Assembly (NCBI GenBank): GCA_050943575.1
Contig: JBMNPL010000001.1
Span: 1 to 64,000 of the forward strand
Source: WRCA01 sp050943575
Lineage (GTDB): Bacteria; Pseudomonadota; Alphaproteobacteria; Rs-D84
DNA length: 64,000 nt
Direction of reading: 5' to 3'
Shown here: piece by piece, positions 51,603 to 60,396 of the stretch
How the letters are laid out: the number at the start of each line of letters is the position of its first letter
Numbering within the stretch: the stretch's first letter is position 1
The notes under the pieces: model-generated
What the model saw: only the letters and a program-made list of their open reading frames with translations
The model's database searches: none
What the model was told of the DNA's origin: nothing
Made by a program: the position numbers and the translations under genes

Positions 51603-53228
51603 AAAAAATCATTTACTATTGCTAGTACTATATTAATAGTCAGTCTAGTTGTTTTGGGTGTTGTTCTTTGGGGACAATTACAAAATAATGATAGTTCTGA
51701 ATTATATATATATCCAGAAAGCGAATTTGGAAATTACTTAGCTATAAAGCACGCTATCTGGGTTGATGATTTTGATTCTGTTATAAATCTTTCAAATCGT
51801 TTAAAGGCTTCTGGTGTATCGTCAGTTCAAGTTGATGTGGCTATAGGACGATTTTTATCAGGAGATTTTGATTATTCCGCAAAAGTATTATCAGGTGAAA
51901 AAACATTACCTGCACGAATCGCTTATACAACATCTTTATTAAAATTAGATGACTGGGATAAGGTTTATAATCTTTTTTCTAAAGATAGTTCACAAATTTT
52001 AGTGCCGTTAAGAATTTGGTCAGCTGTTGCTATAGGTAAAGAATCTGAAGCGCTTAAAATTATAAATAAAACAAATGCGTCTGAGAGTTGGAAATTATTT
52101 GCTCGTGGAATGGTTTATGCTGAAACTAAGCGTCCAAATAAAGCTAAAGAGTGTTTTGATCAAATACCATTAGAATTTTTTAATTTGAATGACTACTTGT
52201 ATTTACTAGGTTTTTATGAGCAAAATGGCTTTAATGTAGCTGCCCAAGAACTGTTTAAAGATTTTTCTGCCACACCGGGTGGCGCACTGATTCGTTCTTA
52301 TAAAATAAGAAACATATATTCAGTAGGAATAAAAAAAGCATTGAGTTTCGGGCTTATTCAGAATGTTTCACACACGCCCTCAATGTCTTATTCTGGTGCA
52401 TCGCTTATATTAATGCGTTTAGCACAGTCTTTAAACAGTGGTGATAATGATGCTATTAATTATCATTTAGGAATGTATTTTTATACTTCTGGCTCCAAAG
52501 AGTATTTAAAATGTTTTTCAAATATAAATTCTGATAGTGTTTATTATTTGTTTGCAATGATGAAAAACGCCGAAATTGCTGGTAATTTTAATAAAATGCG
52601 GAAAAATTTAAAAGCGATTCTTAAAAAGAATCCTTATTTTATGCCGGCTTTACAAAAGTTAATTGCGATAAATTTACAAAAAGGCCGGTATAATGATGCG
52701 TTAGGTACTGTTAATAAAATATTAAAATTTTCAGATTTATCCGAAAATGGATCTGAAAAAATAAAATCACACTTGTTGCTTATGAGGGCACGAGTATATT
52801 TTGCAATGGGTAAATTTGATAAAGCTCAAAGCGATATTTTAAAAGCGGGCGATTTAACCCCACAAAATCCAAATGTTTTGTTAGATATGGCAAAATTATT
52901 TGCAGCAAAAAAGGAAAATTTAGATAAGGCCTATTTATATACGACGGCTGTTATAAAGGATTCCCCATCAAATATTGATGCTTGGGATACTTTTTCTATG
53001 GTTGTTTGGGCTAAAGAAGGTGCATTTTCCGCATCTGAAATTTTGGAAAGAGTAGGGCGTGTTGCAAACGAAAATTCCGCATTGTTTCAACATTTGGGTG
53101 ATGTTCGTGTTGAATTAGGTAATAAGGTTGGTGCGATTGAAGCTTATCAGCGCGCATTAAGTTTATCCGAAGATGGTTTATCTTGTGGTGAAAGATGTCT
53201 TAAAAAGAAAATTAGAAGATTAAAATAA
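51582..53228 (+). CDS. Membrane-anchored TPR-repeat protein
   Basis: I do not recognise a named family. The 548-residue protein has one N-terminal membrane helix (about 11-30, 'SFTIASTILIVSLVVLGVVLW'-type) and then tetratricopeptide-like helical repeats, clearest at about 330-520 (e.g. 'ALQKLIAINLQKGRYNDAL' and 'VRVELGNKVGAIEAYQRAL'). It probably lies in the periplasm and acts in protein-protein assembly. No Shine-Dalgarno precedes the start. It is followed by tRNA-Val. Confidence 0.75.
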   Translation: MKILRNQKKSFTIASTILIVSLVVLGVVLWGQLQNNDSSELYIYPESEFGNYLAIKHAIWVDDFDSVINLSNRLKASGVSSVQVDVAIGRFLSGDFDYSAKVLSGEKTLPARIAYTTSLLKLDDWDKVYNLFSKDSSQILVPLRIWSAVAIGKESEALKIINKTNASESWKLFARGMVYAETKRPNKAKECFDQIPLEFFNLNDYLYLLGFYEQNGFNVAAQELFKDFSATPGGALIRSYKIRNIYSVGIKKALSFGLIQNVSHTPSMSYSGASLILMRLAQSLNSGDNDAINYHLGMYFYTSGSKEYLKCFSNINSDSVYYLFAMMKNAEIAGNFNKMRKNLKAILKKNPYFMPALQKLIAINLQKGRYNDALGTVNKILKFSDLSENGSEKIKSHLLLMRARVYFAMGKFDKAQSDILKAGDLTPQNPNVLLDMAKLFAAKKENLDKAYLYTTAVIKDSPSNIDAWDTFSMVVWAKEGAFSASEILERVGRVANENSALFQHLGDVRVELGNKVGAIEAYQRALSLSEDGLSCGERCLKKKIRRLK

Positions 53229-53229
53229 T

Positions 53230-53257
53230 TTGCAATTGTATATTAGTTTGTTATAAT
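53230..53257 (+). promoter_or_regulatory. Promoter of tRNA-Val(GAC)
   Basis: TTGCAA (53230-53235), 16-base spacer, TATAAT (53252-53257), 10 bases before the tRNA. Confidence 0.75.
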
Positions 53258-53267
53258 CTTTTCCGCT

Positions 53268-53344
53268 GGACGCGTAGCTCAGTTGGTTAGAGTATCTCCT
53301 TGACATGGAGGGGGTCGGAAGTTCGAGTCTTCTCGCGTCCACCA
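53268..53344 (+). tRNA. tRNA-Val (anticodon GAC)
   Basis: Acceptor GGACGCG/CGCGTCC, D-arm GCTC...GAGT, anticodon stem TCTCC/GGAGG with loop TTGACAT (GAC), T-arm with AGTTCGAGTCT, CCA encoded. Second valine isoacceptor in this window. Confidence 0.96.
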
Positions 53345-53353
53345 ATTAAGTTG

Positions 53354-53728
53354 TTAAATAACTTTTTCGAAATTTTCGCACAATAAATATTGTTTAATAT
53401 TTCCCATTGTTCCAAAAACACGACAAATGTTTGGTCTTTTGTCATAACATAGGCATAATGTTTTTTTATCATACTTATTTTTTATTAAAAATGGGCAAGG
53501 TATATCTTTATGATGTACTAAAGAATTGTAATCACTCAATCGATCTATTTGTTCTTGATAATTTTTATTATATGGTAAATAAAATATTTCTGTAATATTT
53601 TTACTACGCTGTAAAGGTAGCTTTTTCCACATTATCCCTAATTTTCTGGCAATCTTTTTTACAGAATCCCTCTCAGATGCGGTAAAAGCAACTGAACAAC
53701 AACATTCACCACAATTTTTACAACTCAT
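53354..53728 (-). CDS. YkgJ-family cysteine cluster protein
   Basis: The 124-residue protein starts MSCKNCGECCC and contains further cysteines in DIPCPFL, LCLCYDKRP, CRVFG and LLCENF, the YkgJ (CxxCxxCC...C) pattern thought to bind iron or zinc. Its function is not established. The ATG at 53728 (AAGGTG upstream) is chosen over a TTG at 53749, which lies in the promoter -10. It runs divergently from metG. Confidence 0.88.
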   Translation of the reverse strand: MSCKNCGECCCSVAFTASERDSVKKIARKLGIMWKKLPLQRSKNITEIFYLPYNKNYQEQIDRLSDYNSLVHHKDIPCPFLIKNKYDKKTLCLCYDKRPNICRVFGTMGNIKQYLLCENFEKVI

Positions 53729-53748
53729 AATTTCACCTTTTATAGACA

Positions 53749-53777
53749 AATATATTAAAAAATTATACTTTTGTCAA
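53749..53777 (-). promoter_or_regulatory. Promoter of the YkgJ-family gene
   Basis: Minus strand consensus TTGACA (53772-53777), 17-base spacer, TATATT (53749-53754). Confidence 0.7.
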
Positions 53778-53795
53778 TAATATATAGTTAAATGG

Positions 53796-53823
53796 TTGAA
53801 TTTTGATAAATATTCGATATACT
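53796..53823 (+). promoter_or_regulatory. Promoter of metG-queH
   Basis: TTGAAT (53796-53801), 16-base spacer, TATACT (53818-53823). It rules out the longer metG frame that begins at this TTG. Confidence 0.65.
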
Positions 53824-53852
53824 TATTTATTAAAGCAAAAATGAGAATAAAA

Positions 53853-55859
53853 ATGCAAAAAAAATATCTTATCACCAGTGCATTACCTTATGTAAATGCT
53901 ATACCTCATATTGGAAATTTTATAGGTAGTGTTTTACCGGCGGATGTTTATGCCAGATTTATGCGTGCACGTTATGGGGCGGAAAACGTTTTGTTTGTAT
54001 GTGGTGCAGATGCGCATGGTAGTCCTATTATCATAAGTGCCAAAAAAGAAAATATATCGGTTCTCGATTTGGTTAAAAAATATCATTCATTACATTCAAA
54101 GATTTTCGAAGAATTTCATATTTCTTTTGATGGCGGATATGGAACTACTCATACACCAGAACAAACAAAATTAGTTCATGAATTATTTAATGCTTTGGAT
54201 AAAAATGGTTTTATAGAAGAAAAAATAACAATACAACCATATTCTGTTGACGATAAAATGTTTTTAGCAGACAGACAAATTGAAGGAATATGCCCAAAAT
54301 GTGGGTATGAAAAAGCTCGTGGGGATCAATGTGATAAATGTGGAGAATTATTAGATCCGTCAGATTTGATTGATCCATATGCTACGGAGAGCGGAAGTCA
54401 TAACATTGAAATGCGTGAGACAAAAAATTTATTTTATCGTGCGGACAAAGTAAAATCAGATGTTGAAAAATGGTTTAATAAAACTGCGGAAAAAAATGGT
54501 TGGTCAAAATATGCGATTGGGGCAACAAAAAAATATCTTTCTGAAGATATACCAAATCCATCAATTACGCGTGATTTATCATGGGGAATCCCGGTAAATA
54601 AATCTGGTTATGAAGATAAAGTATTTTATGTTTGGTTTGATGCGCCTTGGGGGTATATTTCTATTTCTCAAAATGCTAATAAGAATTGGGCGGATTGGTG
54701 GAAAGGTGGTGATAATTGTCATTATGTTCAATTTATGGGTAAAGATAATATAAAATTTCATTCTTTATTTTTCCCTGGACAGAAGATTGCTTGGTCAGAA
54801 GCTGATTGGAAAAAAGTTGATGTATTAAAGGGGTCTTGTTTTTTGAATTTTGAAAATAATAAAATATCTAAATCTGAAAACCATGGAATCTTTCTGGACC
54901 AAGCTATAGTTGATGCACCGGCAGATTGTTGGCGTTATGCGTTATTGGCATCTGCACCAGAAACAGACGATACAGATTTTACAATTCAGCGTTTTGCAGA
55001 TATTGTTAATAAAGATTTAAATGGTATATTAGGAAATTTTGTATCTCGTGTTTGCAAAATTACGGAGAAAAATTTTGGAAATATTATTCCAAAAAAATCA
55101 AATAAATTTAATCTGGAATTGGAACAGAAGTTAAATAATATATTGGTCGATTTAACAAATGCGTTGGAAGTATGTGAATTTCGTAAATCAATTGAAGCTT
55201 TACGTTTACTTTGGTCGTTAGGTAATGAATTTTTTACTAAAGAAGAACCTTGGAATTTAGTTAAAACAGATTTATCATCTGCTGGGGCAGTATTAAATGA
55301 ATGTTTTCAATTGATTGATTTTTATGCGCGTATTTCTGCACCTTTTATTCCAAATACTGCGAAAAAAATGCAAAGTATATTTTTAAATGTACAAAATGAT
55401 TTATCATGGCCAAAAAAATACGAGCGCAGAATTGCAGATAATATGAATTTTATAGTTCCAGAAAATTTATTTTCACGCATAGATGATATCAAAATAGCAT
55501 CCATGACAGAAAAATACGTGAAAAAATCACCAAAAATTATTATTGCAAAAATTTTAACTATTGAGCCACATCCAGATAGTAATCATTTACAAATTTTATC
55601 AGTAGATGCGGGGCAGGGGGCCCCATTACAAATTGTGTGTGGTGCACCAAATGCACGCGCTGGATTAATTTCTGTTTTAGCAATGGTTGGTGCAGAATTA
55701 CCAAAGTTTGATATGCCATTATCCGCGCGAAAGGTTCGTGGTGTATTATCAAATGGTATGATGTGTTCGGCGGACGAGTTGGGTATTAGTAATAATCATG
55801 ATGGTATAATTGAATTGCCAGAAGATTCTGTTATAGGTGCAGAATTTAAAATAAAATGA
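53853..55859 (+). CDS. metG: Methionyl-tRNA synthetase with a PheT-type C-terminal OB domain
   Basis: MetRS (668 residues from ATG 53853; ATG 53841 is possible) charges tRNA-Met. Signature regions: HIGN in 'VNAIPHIGNFIG', a single zinc knot CPKCGYEKARGDQCDKCG, 'DLSWGIPVNKSGYEDKVFYVWFDAPWGY' split by family motifs, and a KISKS box. This zinc-knot type differs from the zinc-free MetRS common in Alphaproteobacteria. Residues about 554-668 form an EMAPII/OB-fold tRNA-binding domain whose motifs (IVCGAPNARAG, GMMCSADELGIS, GIIELPED) are those of the PheT domain, not the usual MetRS tail. It overlaps queH by 4 bases. Confidence 0.94.
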   Translation: MQKKYLITSALPYVNAIPHIGNFIGSVLPADVYARFMRARYGAENVLFVCGADAHGSPIIISAKKENISVLDLVKKYHSLHSKIFEEFHISFDGGYGTTHTPEQTKLVHELFNALDKNGFIEEKITIQPYSVDDKMFLADRQIEGICPKCGYEKARGDQCDKCGELLDPSDLIDPYATESGSHNIEMRETKNLFYRADKVKSDVEKWFNKTAEKNGWSKYAIGATKKYLSEDIPNPSITRDLSWGIPVNKSGYEDKVFYVWFDAPWGYISISQNANKNWADWWKGGDNCHYVQFMGKDNIKFHSLFFPGQKIAWSEADWKKVDVLKGSCFLNFENNKISKSENHGIFLDQAIVDAPADCWRYALLASAPETDDTDFTIQRFADIVNKDLNGILGNFVSRVCKITEKNFGNIIPKKSNKFNLELEQKLNNILVDLTNALEVCEFRKSIEALRLLWSLGNEFFTKEEPWNLVKTDLSSAGAVLNECFQLIDFYARISAPFIPNTAKKMQSIFLNVQNDLSWPKKYERRIADNMNFIVPENLFSRIDDIKIASMTEKYVKKSPKIIIAKILTIEPHPDSNHLQILSVDAGQGAPLQIVCGAPNARAGLISVLAMVGAELPKFDMPLSARKVRGVLSNGMMCSADELGISNNHDGIIELPEDSVIGAEFKIK

Positions 55860-56380
55860 ATCAAAATGATAAAATTGTTTTAATGTCTTGTTGTGCACCT
55901 TGTTCTTGTGGCGCGATTAGTCAGCTAAAAGAGCAAGGTGTCGATTTTATAGTTTTATTTTATAATCCAAATATTTTTCCAGAAACAGAATATCAAAAAC
56001 GTTTAAATGAGCAAATAAAGTATTGTAAAAATTTAGACGTTAAATATTATGTTGGTGATTATAATCATAATGAATGGTTAAAATGTGTTAATGGTTTGGA
56101 GTCTGAGCCTGAACGTGGAAAACGTTGTATGGAATGTTTTAAAATGCGTTTTGTGTGGGGTGCACGTTGGGCGCAAAATAATGGTTATAATAAAATTATG
56201 TCAGTATTTGGTGTTTCAAAACACAAAAATCAAAATCAGGTAGATGTTGCCGCAATTGATTTGGGGTTAAAATATATCCCATTCAAATGGGATGAACAAA
56301 AACGCAAAAAAATTAATCAAGAATCAGATTTTTATCGGCAGAATTATTGTGGATGTGAATTTAGTCAAAAAATTAATTAA
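55856..56380 (+). CDS. queH: Epoxyqueuosine reductase QueH
   Basis: QueH (174 residues, DUF208) carries out the last step of queuosine formation on tRNA. The conserved Cys-Cys pair MSCCAPCSCG is near residue 10, 'LFYNPNIFPETEYQKRL' follows, CMECF lies near 90, and the C-terminal YCGCEFS completes the cysteine ligand set. It replaces the cobalamin-dependent QueG in some bacteria. It is coupled to metG by an ATGA overlap. Other que genes are not in the window. Confidence 0.93.
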   Translation: MNQNDKIVLMSCCAPCSCGAISQLKEQGVDFIVLFYNPNIFPETEYQKRLNEQIKYCKNLDVKYYVGDYNHNEWLKCVNGLESEPERGKRCMECFKMRFVWGARWAQNNGYNKIMSVFGVSKHKNQNQVDVAAIDLGLKYIPFKWDEQKRKKINQESDFYRQNYCGCEFSQKIN

Positions 56381-57713
56381 ATGGGTTATCTGACTTTTTA
56401 TATTCTATAAAAATTGGCAATTGTTCCCAATTCATAGCTTTGGCAATTCCTTTACGTAAATATCTGGTATAGGATTCTGGGATATCTGATGCACCACCAA
56501 CATGGATTGCTATTTTTATCGGTTTTGTTGAAATTTGAGATACAAATTTTATTTTCATTGGGCGTTTTAATCGCGAAAGTGGTGGTTGCCGAGCTTCTAT
56601 CAATTTTTCAACAATACGATTTAATAATGAAGTAGGGGCTCTATTTTCTGATTTATCATATAATTCAAACAAACGTTTCATTAGATTATGTACTCCAGTT
56701 CCATTTTCGGCCGATATTGGTAAAATTATAGGGCGAATTATTTGATAAAACGAGTTTTTAAACTGATGTTTTAATTTTAATAATTTATTTTTTTGTTCTT
56801 CTGGTTCTATTAAATCCCATTTATTAAGAGCTATTGCTAATATTTTTCCAGCATCATAAACACGTGCAGCTATTCCCAATGTTTGTTTTTCAATATCTCC
56901 AATAGAATCCACAATTAAAATTACAATATCTGTTTTTTTTAGTGCGTCTAAAGATTTTAACGCAGACAAAGTTTCTAATCCATCAACAATATTTGATTTT
57001 CTACGAAGTCCAGCAGTATCGTTAATAATTATTTCACGATTTAAATATTTTGTTTTTATTTCTATTGTATCACGAGTAACACCCGGTTCATCCCTAACAA
57101 TTACCCGTTTTTGCCCCAAAATTTTATTCACAAAAGTTGATTTACCTACATTAGGTTGTCCCATTATTGTTATGCGTAATTTTGTATCTGTAGATAAAGT
57201 ATTTTTATTTTGATTTTCAGGTTTATGTTGTTTAATAAATTCATAAATTTTATCAAATCCTTGTTTATGTTCAGCACTGATCGGAATTGGTTGACCAAAT
57301 CCAAGTTTATAAAATTCGTGCAAATCATTTGTGCGTTTTATAGATTCGGTTTTATTTACTAGTAAAAGAGTTTGATTTTTGTTTGATGCCTCTTTTCTAA
57401 TACGTTTTGCCCATTTTAAATCTTCAGATGTTATACCAATGCGTCCATCAACAACAAACAAAATAATATCAGCTATTCGAATAGCATTTAATGCAAATTC
57501 GGTTGATTGTTTTTCTATTTCTGTCCCTTTAACCTCTAGACCTGCGGTATCCATTACTTCAAATTCTAAATCCTCATATTTAGCAATACCGCTTAAAACA
57601 TCACGAGTAACACCCGGTCTATTATGTACCAATGCATCACGTGAACGCGTTAGCGCATTAAATAAAGTAGATTTACCAGTATTTGGTCTGCCGGCTATTA
57701 CAACTTTTAACAT
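56373..57713 (-). CDS. der: Ribosome assembly GTPase Der (EngA)
   Basis: Der (446 residues) has two tandem G domains, GRPNTGKST at 8-16 and GQPNVGKST near 190, each with DTAGL, and NKTES/NKWDL G4 motifs, then a C-terminal KH-like domain ('RPMKIKFVSQISTKPIKIAIHV'-type). It acts in 50S assembly. ATG 57713 is chosen (AGGAAAAA upstream, canonical MLKVVIAGRPN). Convergent with queH by 8 overlapping bases. In E. coli it lies next to bamB. Confidence 0.96.
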   Translation of the reverse strand: MLKVVIAGRPNTGKSTLFNALTRSRDALVHNRPGVTRDVLSGIAKYEDLEFEVMDTAGLEVKGTEIEKQSTEFALNAIRIADIILFVVDGRIGITSEDLKWAKRIRKEASNKNQTLLLVNKTESIKRTNDLHEFYKLGFGQPIPISAEHKQGFDKIYEFIKQHKPENQNKNTLSTDTKLRITIMGQPNVGKSTFVNKILGQKRVIVRDEPGVTRDTIEIKTKYLNREIIINDTAGLRRKSNIVDGLETLSALKSLDALKKTDIVILIVDSIGDIEKQTLGIAARVYDAGKILAIALNKWDLIEPEEQKNKLLKLKHQFKNSFYQIIRPIILPISAENGTGVHNLMKRLFELYDKSENRAPTSLLNRIVEKLIEARQPPLSRLKRPMKIKFVSQISTKPIKIAIHVGGASDIPESYTRYLRKGIAKAMNWEQLPIFIEYKKSDNPFN

Positions 57714-57780
57714 GTTTTTCCTGTTGAAATATTTATTTGTCGGCTCTATTATATACATAAGAAAAGGAAAAGGCAAAAAA

Positions 57781-58377
57781 ATGATGTCAAAGTTTAAGCG
57801 CTGGCTTCAGCATATAGTTCACATTTTGATTCAACCACGTCAATTTTTCTCTAAAATTGTTGCGGATGGAAATTTAGAAGAATCAATGTTAAAGGCTTTT
57901 ATGTATGGTCTATTAGGTGGAATAGCCGTTTTAGCTTTACAGTTAATTGGTGGTGCTACAATTACTTTTGCAGCTGTGTTTTCCAAATTAATAATAGTTC
58001 CTGTGTTGGCTGTTGCTTTATTGTTCCTATTAGCTGGAATGATGATGATGGTATCTGAAATAACGGGTGGTGAACGCGATTGGGAAATTGCTGTCAAAGG
58101 TTTAGCATCAGTATTTTTTATTTATCCTGTTATTTTGGTATTAAATTCATTGGCTTGGAATTGTACTAGTTTATGGATAGTAAGCATTTTGGTTGATGGG
58201 TATATTTTATTTTTGCTTTACAATATTGGTGTGTATTGTATGAAAGGTAATAAAATAAAAGTTATGTTAGTTATCGGCGCATTTGCAATTTTTGCAATAA
58301 CAATTTATTCAACAGATTATCGTTTGGGTTGGTTTATGATAAAAAATACAGGTGCAGCATTAAAATGTTTAGTTTAG
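57781..58377 (+). CDS. Yip1-family-like integral membrane protein
   Basis: The 198-residue protein has about five hydrophobic segments (near 40-60, 65-90, 105-130, 130-155, 160-180) after a basic N-terminus ('LIQPRQFFSKIVADGN'), the usual start of the Yip1 domain. Function unknown. ATG 57781 is preceded by AAAAGG; a second ATG follows at once. An upstream-open frame runs antisense to der and is not coding. Confidence 0.75.
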   Translation: MMSKFKRWLQHIVHILIQPRQFFSKIVADGNLEESMLKAFMYGLLGGIAVLALQLIGGATITFAAVFSKLIIVPVLAVALLFLLAGMMMMVSEITGGERDWEIAVKGLASVFFIYPVILVLNSLAWNCTSLWIVSILVDGYILFLLYNIGVYCMKGNKIKVMLVIGAFAIFAITIYSTDYRLGWFMIKNTGAALKCLV

Positions 58378-58379
58378 TC

Positions 58380-58408
58380 ATAAAAATCCCACAATAGTGG
58401 GATTTTTA
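58380..58408. terminator. Bidirectional terminator
   Basis: AAAAATCCCAC, loop AATA, GTGGGATTTTT: a perfect 11-bp stem between the Yip1-like gene and the convergent porin-like gene. Confidence 0.9.
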
Positions 58409-59416
58409 TTAGAATTTAAACATAAATCCACCAGAAATAAATGGCGAAGTATGATTCGCTGAAACTGCGCCGCCACTAGCCCAAATGTTCCAAAATTGAT
58501 TAATTTTATATCGTAGAGAAATTATACCAGTATTAGTAAAATAGTTTGTGGTGTTATGAAATATACCAATTTGAGATCTTATATAAGATAATGATGCGGA
58601 CCATCTTAGAAAATCATAACTGATTCCAGTTCCGATAGAAATACCATCAGAAATCATATTAATTGGGTTTTTATCATATGTTGTTTTGGTGTTTAATCCC
58701 CAAATCCAACTGTTGTATTGTAAATTTAAGCCGGTTGAGATTTGTCCACGCCAATCGGCATTTGAGCGCGGTGCATAAATATCCCCAGCAAAATTGGTTG
58801 GTTTATCTACAAAGGATGCCCCCATTGATATCGCTAATTTTGTTTTTCCATCAGAAAGTTTATATTTGATTCCGAAATCGGTCGCACTATTAAAATGATG
58901 TTGTTTTAGTGCGAAAGAAATTCCAGTTTGTATGGGGCCTGGTGTACTTACAACATTTACACGAAAAGCAAATTGTGCACCAGATATGCTAGTACGTGAG
59001 ATTGTTGGTTCTATATCTATAAAATCATAGATAATTAAATCTTTATTTATGCGTAATCCACCAACATCGGGTAGCCCCAAACCAAGTTTTGTAGCGATTG
59101 TGTCAGTCCACCCTAATTCAGCGCGTCCCCATGGTGATTCAACATAAGTAAATGCGTCCATTACCGGTTTTTCTTGAGCCAAATACCATGCGCTATGTGA
59201 TATAACAGCACCAAATAACCAATTTGTAGATTTATGATAACTGGCTTGTGCACGAATATACCAATCGTTTGCAAAATCTGATTTATTATCCGTATTTACA
59301 TATCCGGCAGTTCCATAACCGGATAATTTAATGTTCAAATTTCCGTAATTATTTTCTAATGCGTTTGCGGTGAATGATAAAATACAAAAAAACAAAGGTA
59401 AAATTAATTTTTTCAT
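58409..59416 (-). CDS. Porin-like outer-membrane beta-barrel protein
   Basis: The 335-residue protein has a signal peptide cleaved near residue 19 (ANA-LENN), then alternating amphipathic beta-strands throughout, and a C-terminal phenylalanine (GGFMFKF), the signal for Bam-dependent insertion. It fits the gram-negative porin (Porin_4-like) group. Its ATG overlaps the rpoH stop by 4 bases, so it is co-translated with the heat-shock sigma factor, an unusual coupling. The substrate is unknown. Confidence 0.82.
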   Translation of the reverse strand: MKKLILPLFFCILSFTANALENNYGNLNIKLSGYGTAGYVNTDNKSDFANDWYIRAQASYHKSTNWLFGAVISHSAWYLAQEKPVMDAFTYVESPWGRAELGWTDTIATKLGLGLPDVGGLRINKDLIIYDFIDIEPTISRTSISGAQFAFRVNVVSTPGPIQTGISFALKQHHFNSATDFGIKYKLSDGKTKLAISMGASFVDKPTNFAGDIYAPRSNADWRGQISTGLNLQYNSWIWGLNTKTTYDKNPINMISDGISIGTGISYDFLRWSASLSYIRSQIGIFHNTTNYFTNTGIISLRYKINQFWNIWASGGAVSANHTSPFISGGFMFKF

Positions 59417-60303
59417 TTATTTGTTTCCGTTAAAATAGCCTGTTGTAATTTTTTAAAAGCCCGTTCTTCAATTTGACGCACACGTTCACGTGAAATTCCA
59501 TATTCACCCGCTAATTGTTCCAGAGTTTTAACAGGATCAGACATCCTGCGCGCAATCAATATTGCACGATCACGTTCTGACAATTCGGCCAAATGTTTTT
59601 TTAAAAGTTTCATACCGGTTTTATGCATTTGAAGTTCTGACAATCTATCTTCGATTGAATCAGTTTTATCTTCTAAATTATGAAGAATATCGGCAGAATC
59701 AGGATCTTTGTATGCAGGGGCATTTAATGATATATCGCGAGCTTCTAATCTTTTAGCCATACGTGAAACATCTGTTTCATTAATATCTAAATATTCTGCA
59801 ATTTGTTTTGCTTCGTCGGGAGATATATTATTGTTCATTATACCAAGTGCACGTTTTGCCCTAGATAAATTAAAAAACACACGTTTTTGATTTGCGGATG
59901 TTCCGATTTTAACCATTGACCAATTTGAAAGAATCATGTCATATATTTCTGCCTTAATCCAAAACATAGCATATGTTGAAAATCTAAATCCTTTTTCTGG
60001 ATCAAATTTTTGTAAAGCTTGCATTAGTCCTAAATTACCAGATGCTATTAAGTCAGATATCGGTAAGCCATAATTTTTAAATTCATAAGCGACTGTCACC
60101 ACCATACGTAAATGAGATGTAATTAATTTTTCAGCCGCCGCTAAATCTTGTTTTGATGTCCATGCAGTTGCATATTCATATTCTTCTGTCGCAGTTAAAA
60201 TTGGATATTTTTTTATATATTCAATATAACGTGCCAAAGAGTAATCATCTGAAATGACGGGCAGATTTGATGAAGTTTTAACAACTGGTAGCATTTTAGA
60301 CAT
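59413..60303 (-). CDS. rpoH: RNA polymerase heat-shock sigma factor RpoH (sigma-32)
   Basis: The 296-residue sigma-70-family factor has region 2 ('ISDLIASGNLGLMQALQKFDPEKGFRFSTYAMFWIKAEI'), the RpoH box NQKRVFFNLSRAKR, and region 4 with 'LEQLAGEYGISRERVRQIEERAF'. No region 1.1. ATG 60303 is chosen; ATG 60324 lies upstream of the promoter -10. A TTGATT-17-TATAAT promoter ends 7 bases before the ATG, without a Shine-Dalgarno. Followed by a porin gene. Confidence 0.95.
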   Translation of the reverse strand: MSKMLPVVKTSSNLPVISDDYSLARYIEYIKKYPILTATEEYEYATAWTSKQDLAAAEKLITSHLRMVVTVAYEFKNYGLPISDLIASGNLGLMQALQKFDPEKGFRFSTYAMFWIKAEIYDMILSNWSMVKIGTSANQKRVFFNLSRAKRALGIMNNNISPDEAKQIAEYLDINETDVSRMAKRLEARDISLNAPAYKDPDSADILHNLEDKTDSIEDRLSELQMHKTGMKLLKKHLAELSERDRAILIARRMSDPVKTLEQLAGEYGISRERVRQIEERAFKKLQQAILTETNK

Positions 60304-60310
60304 AAGCTTT

Positions 60311-60339
60311 ATTATAAGGTACATGGATTAAAAAATCAA
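60311..60339 (-). promoter_or_regulatory. Promoter of rpoH
   Basis: Minus strand TTGATT (60334-60339), 17-base spacer, TATAAT (60311-60316), 7 bases before the ATG. Predicted start coincides with the start codon. Confidence 0.75.
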
Positions 60340-60340
60340 C

Positions 60341-60369
60341 TTGCGGATAGATGATAAAACTACTATGAT
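60341..60369 (+). promoter_or_regulatory. Promoter of the yfgM-like operon
   Basis: TTGCGG (60341-60346), 17-base spacer, TATGAT (60364-60369), then AAAGGAAT before the ATG at 60397. Confidence 0.55.
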
Positions 60370-60396
60370 TTTTACAAAACCAAAAGGAATAAAATA

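Noticed and set aside
53796..53852. Longer MetG N-terminus beginning at TTG 53796
   Set aside because: The TTG is the -35 of a good promoter whose -10 lies at 53818, so these codons are upstream of the transcript; MQKKYLITSALPYVN is the family start.
57379..57780. Upstream extension of the Yip1-like frame (332-residue ORF)
   Set aside because: It runs antisense through the der P-loop region and lacks a ribosome site; the AAAAGG-preceded ATG at 57781 gives a sensible membrane protein.
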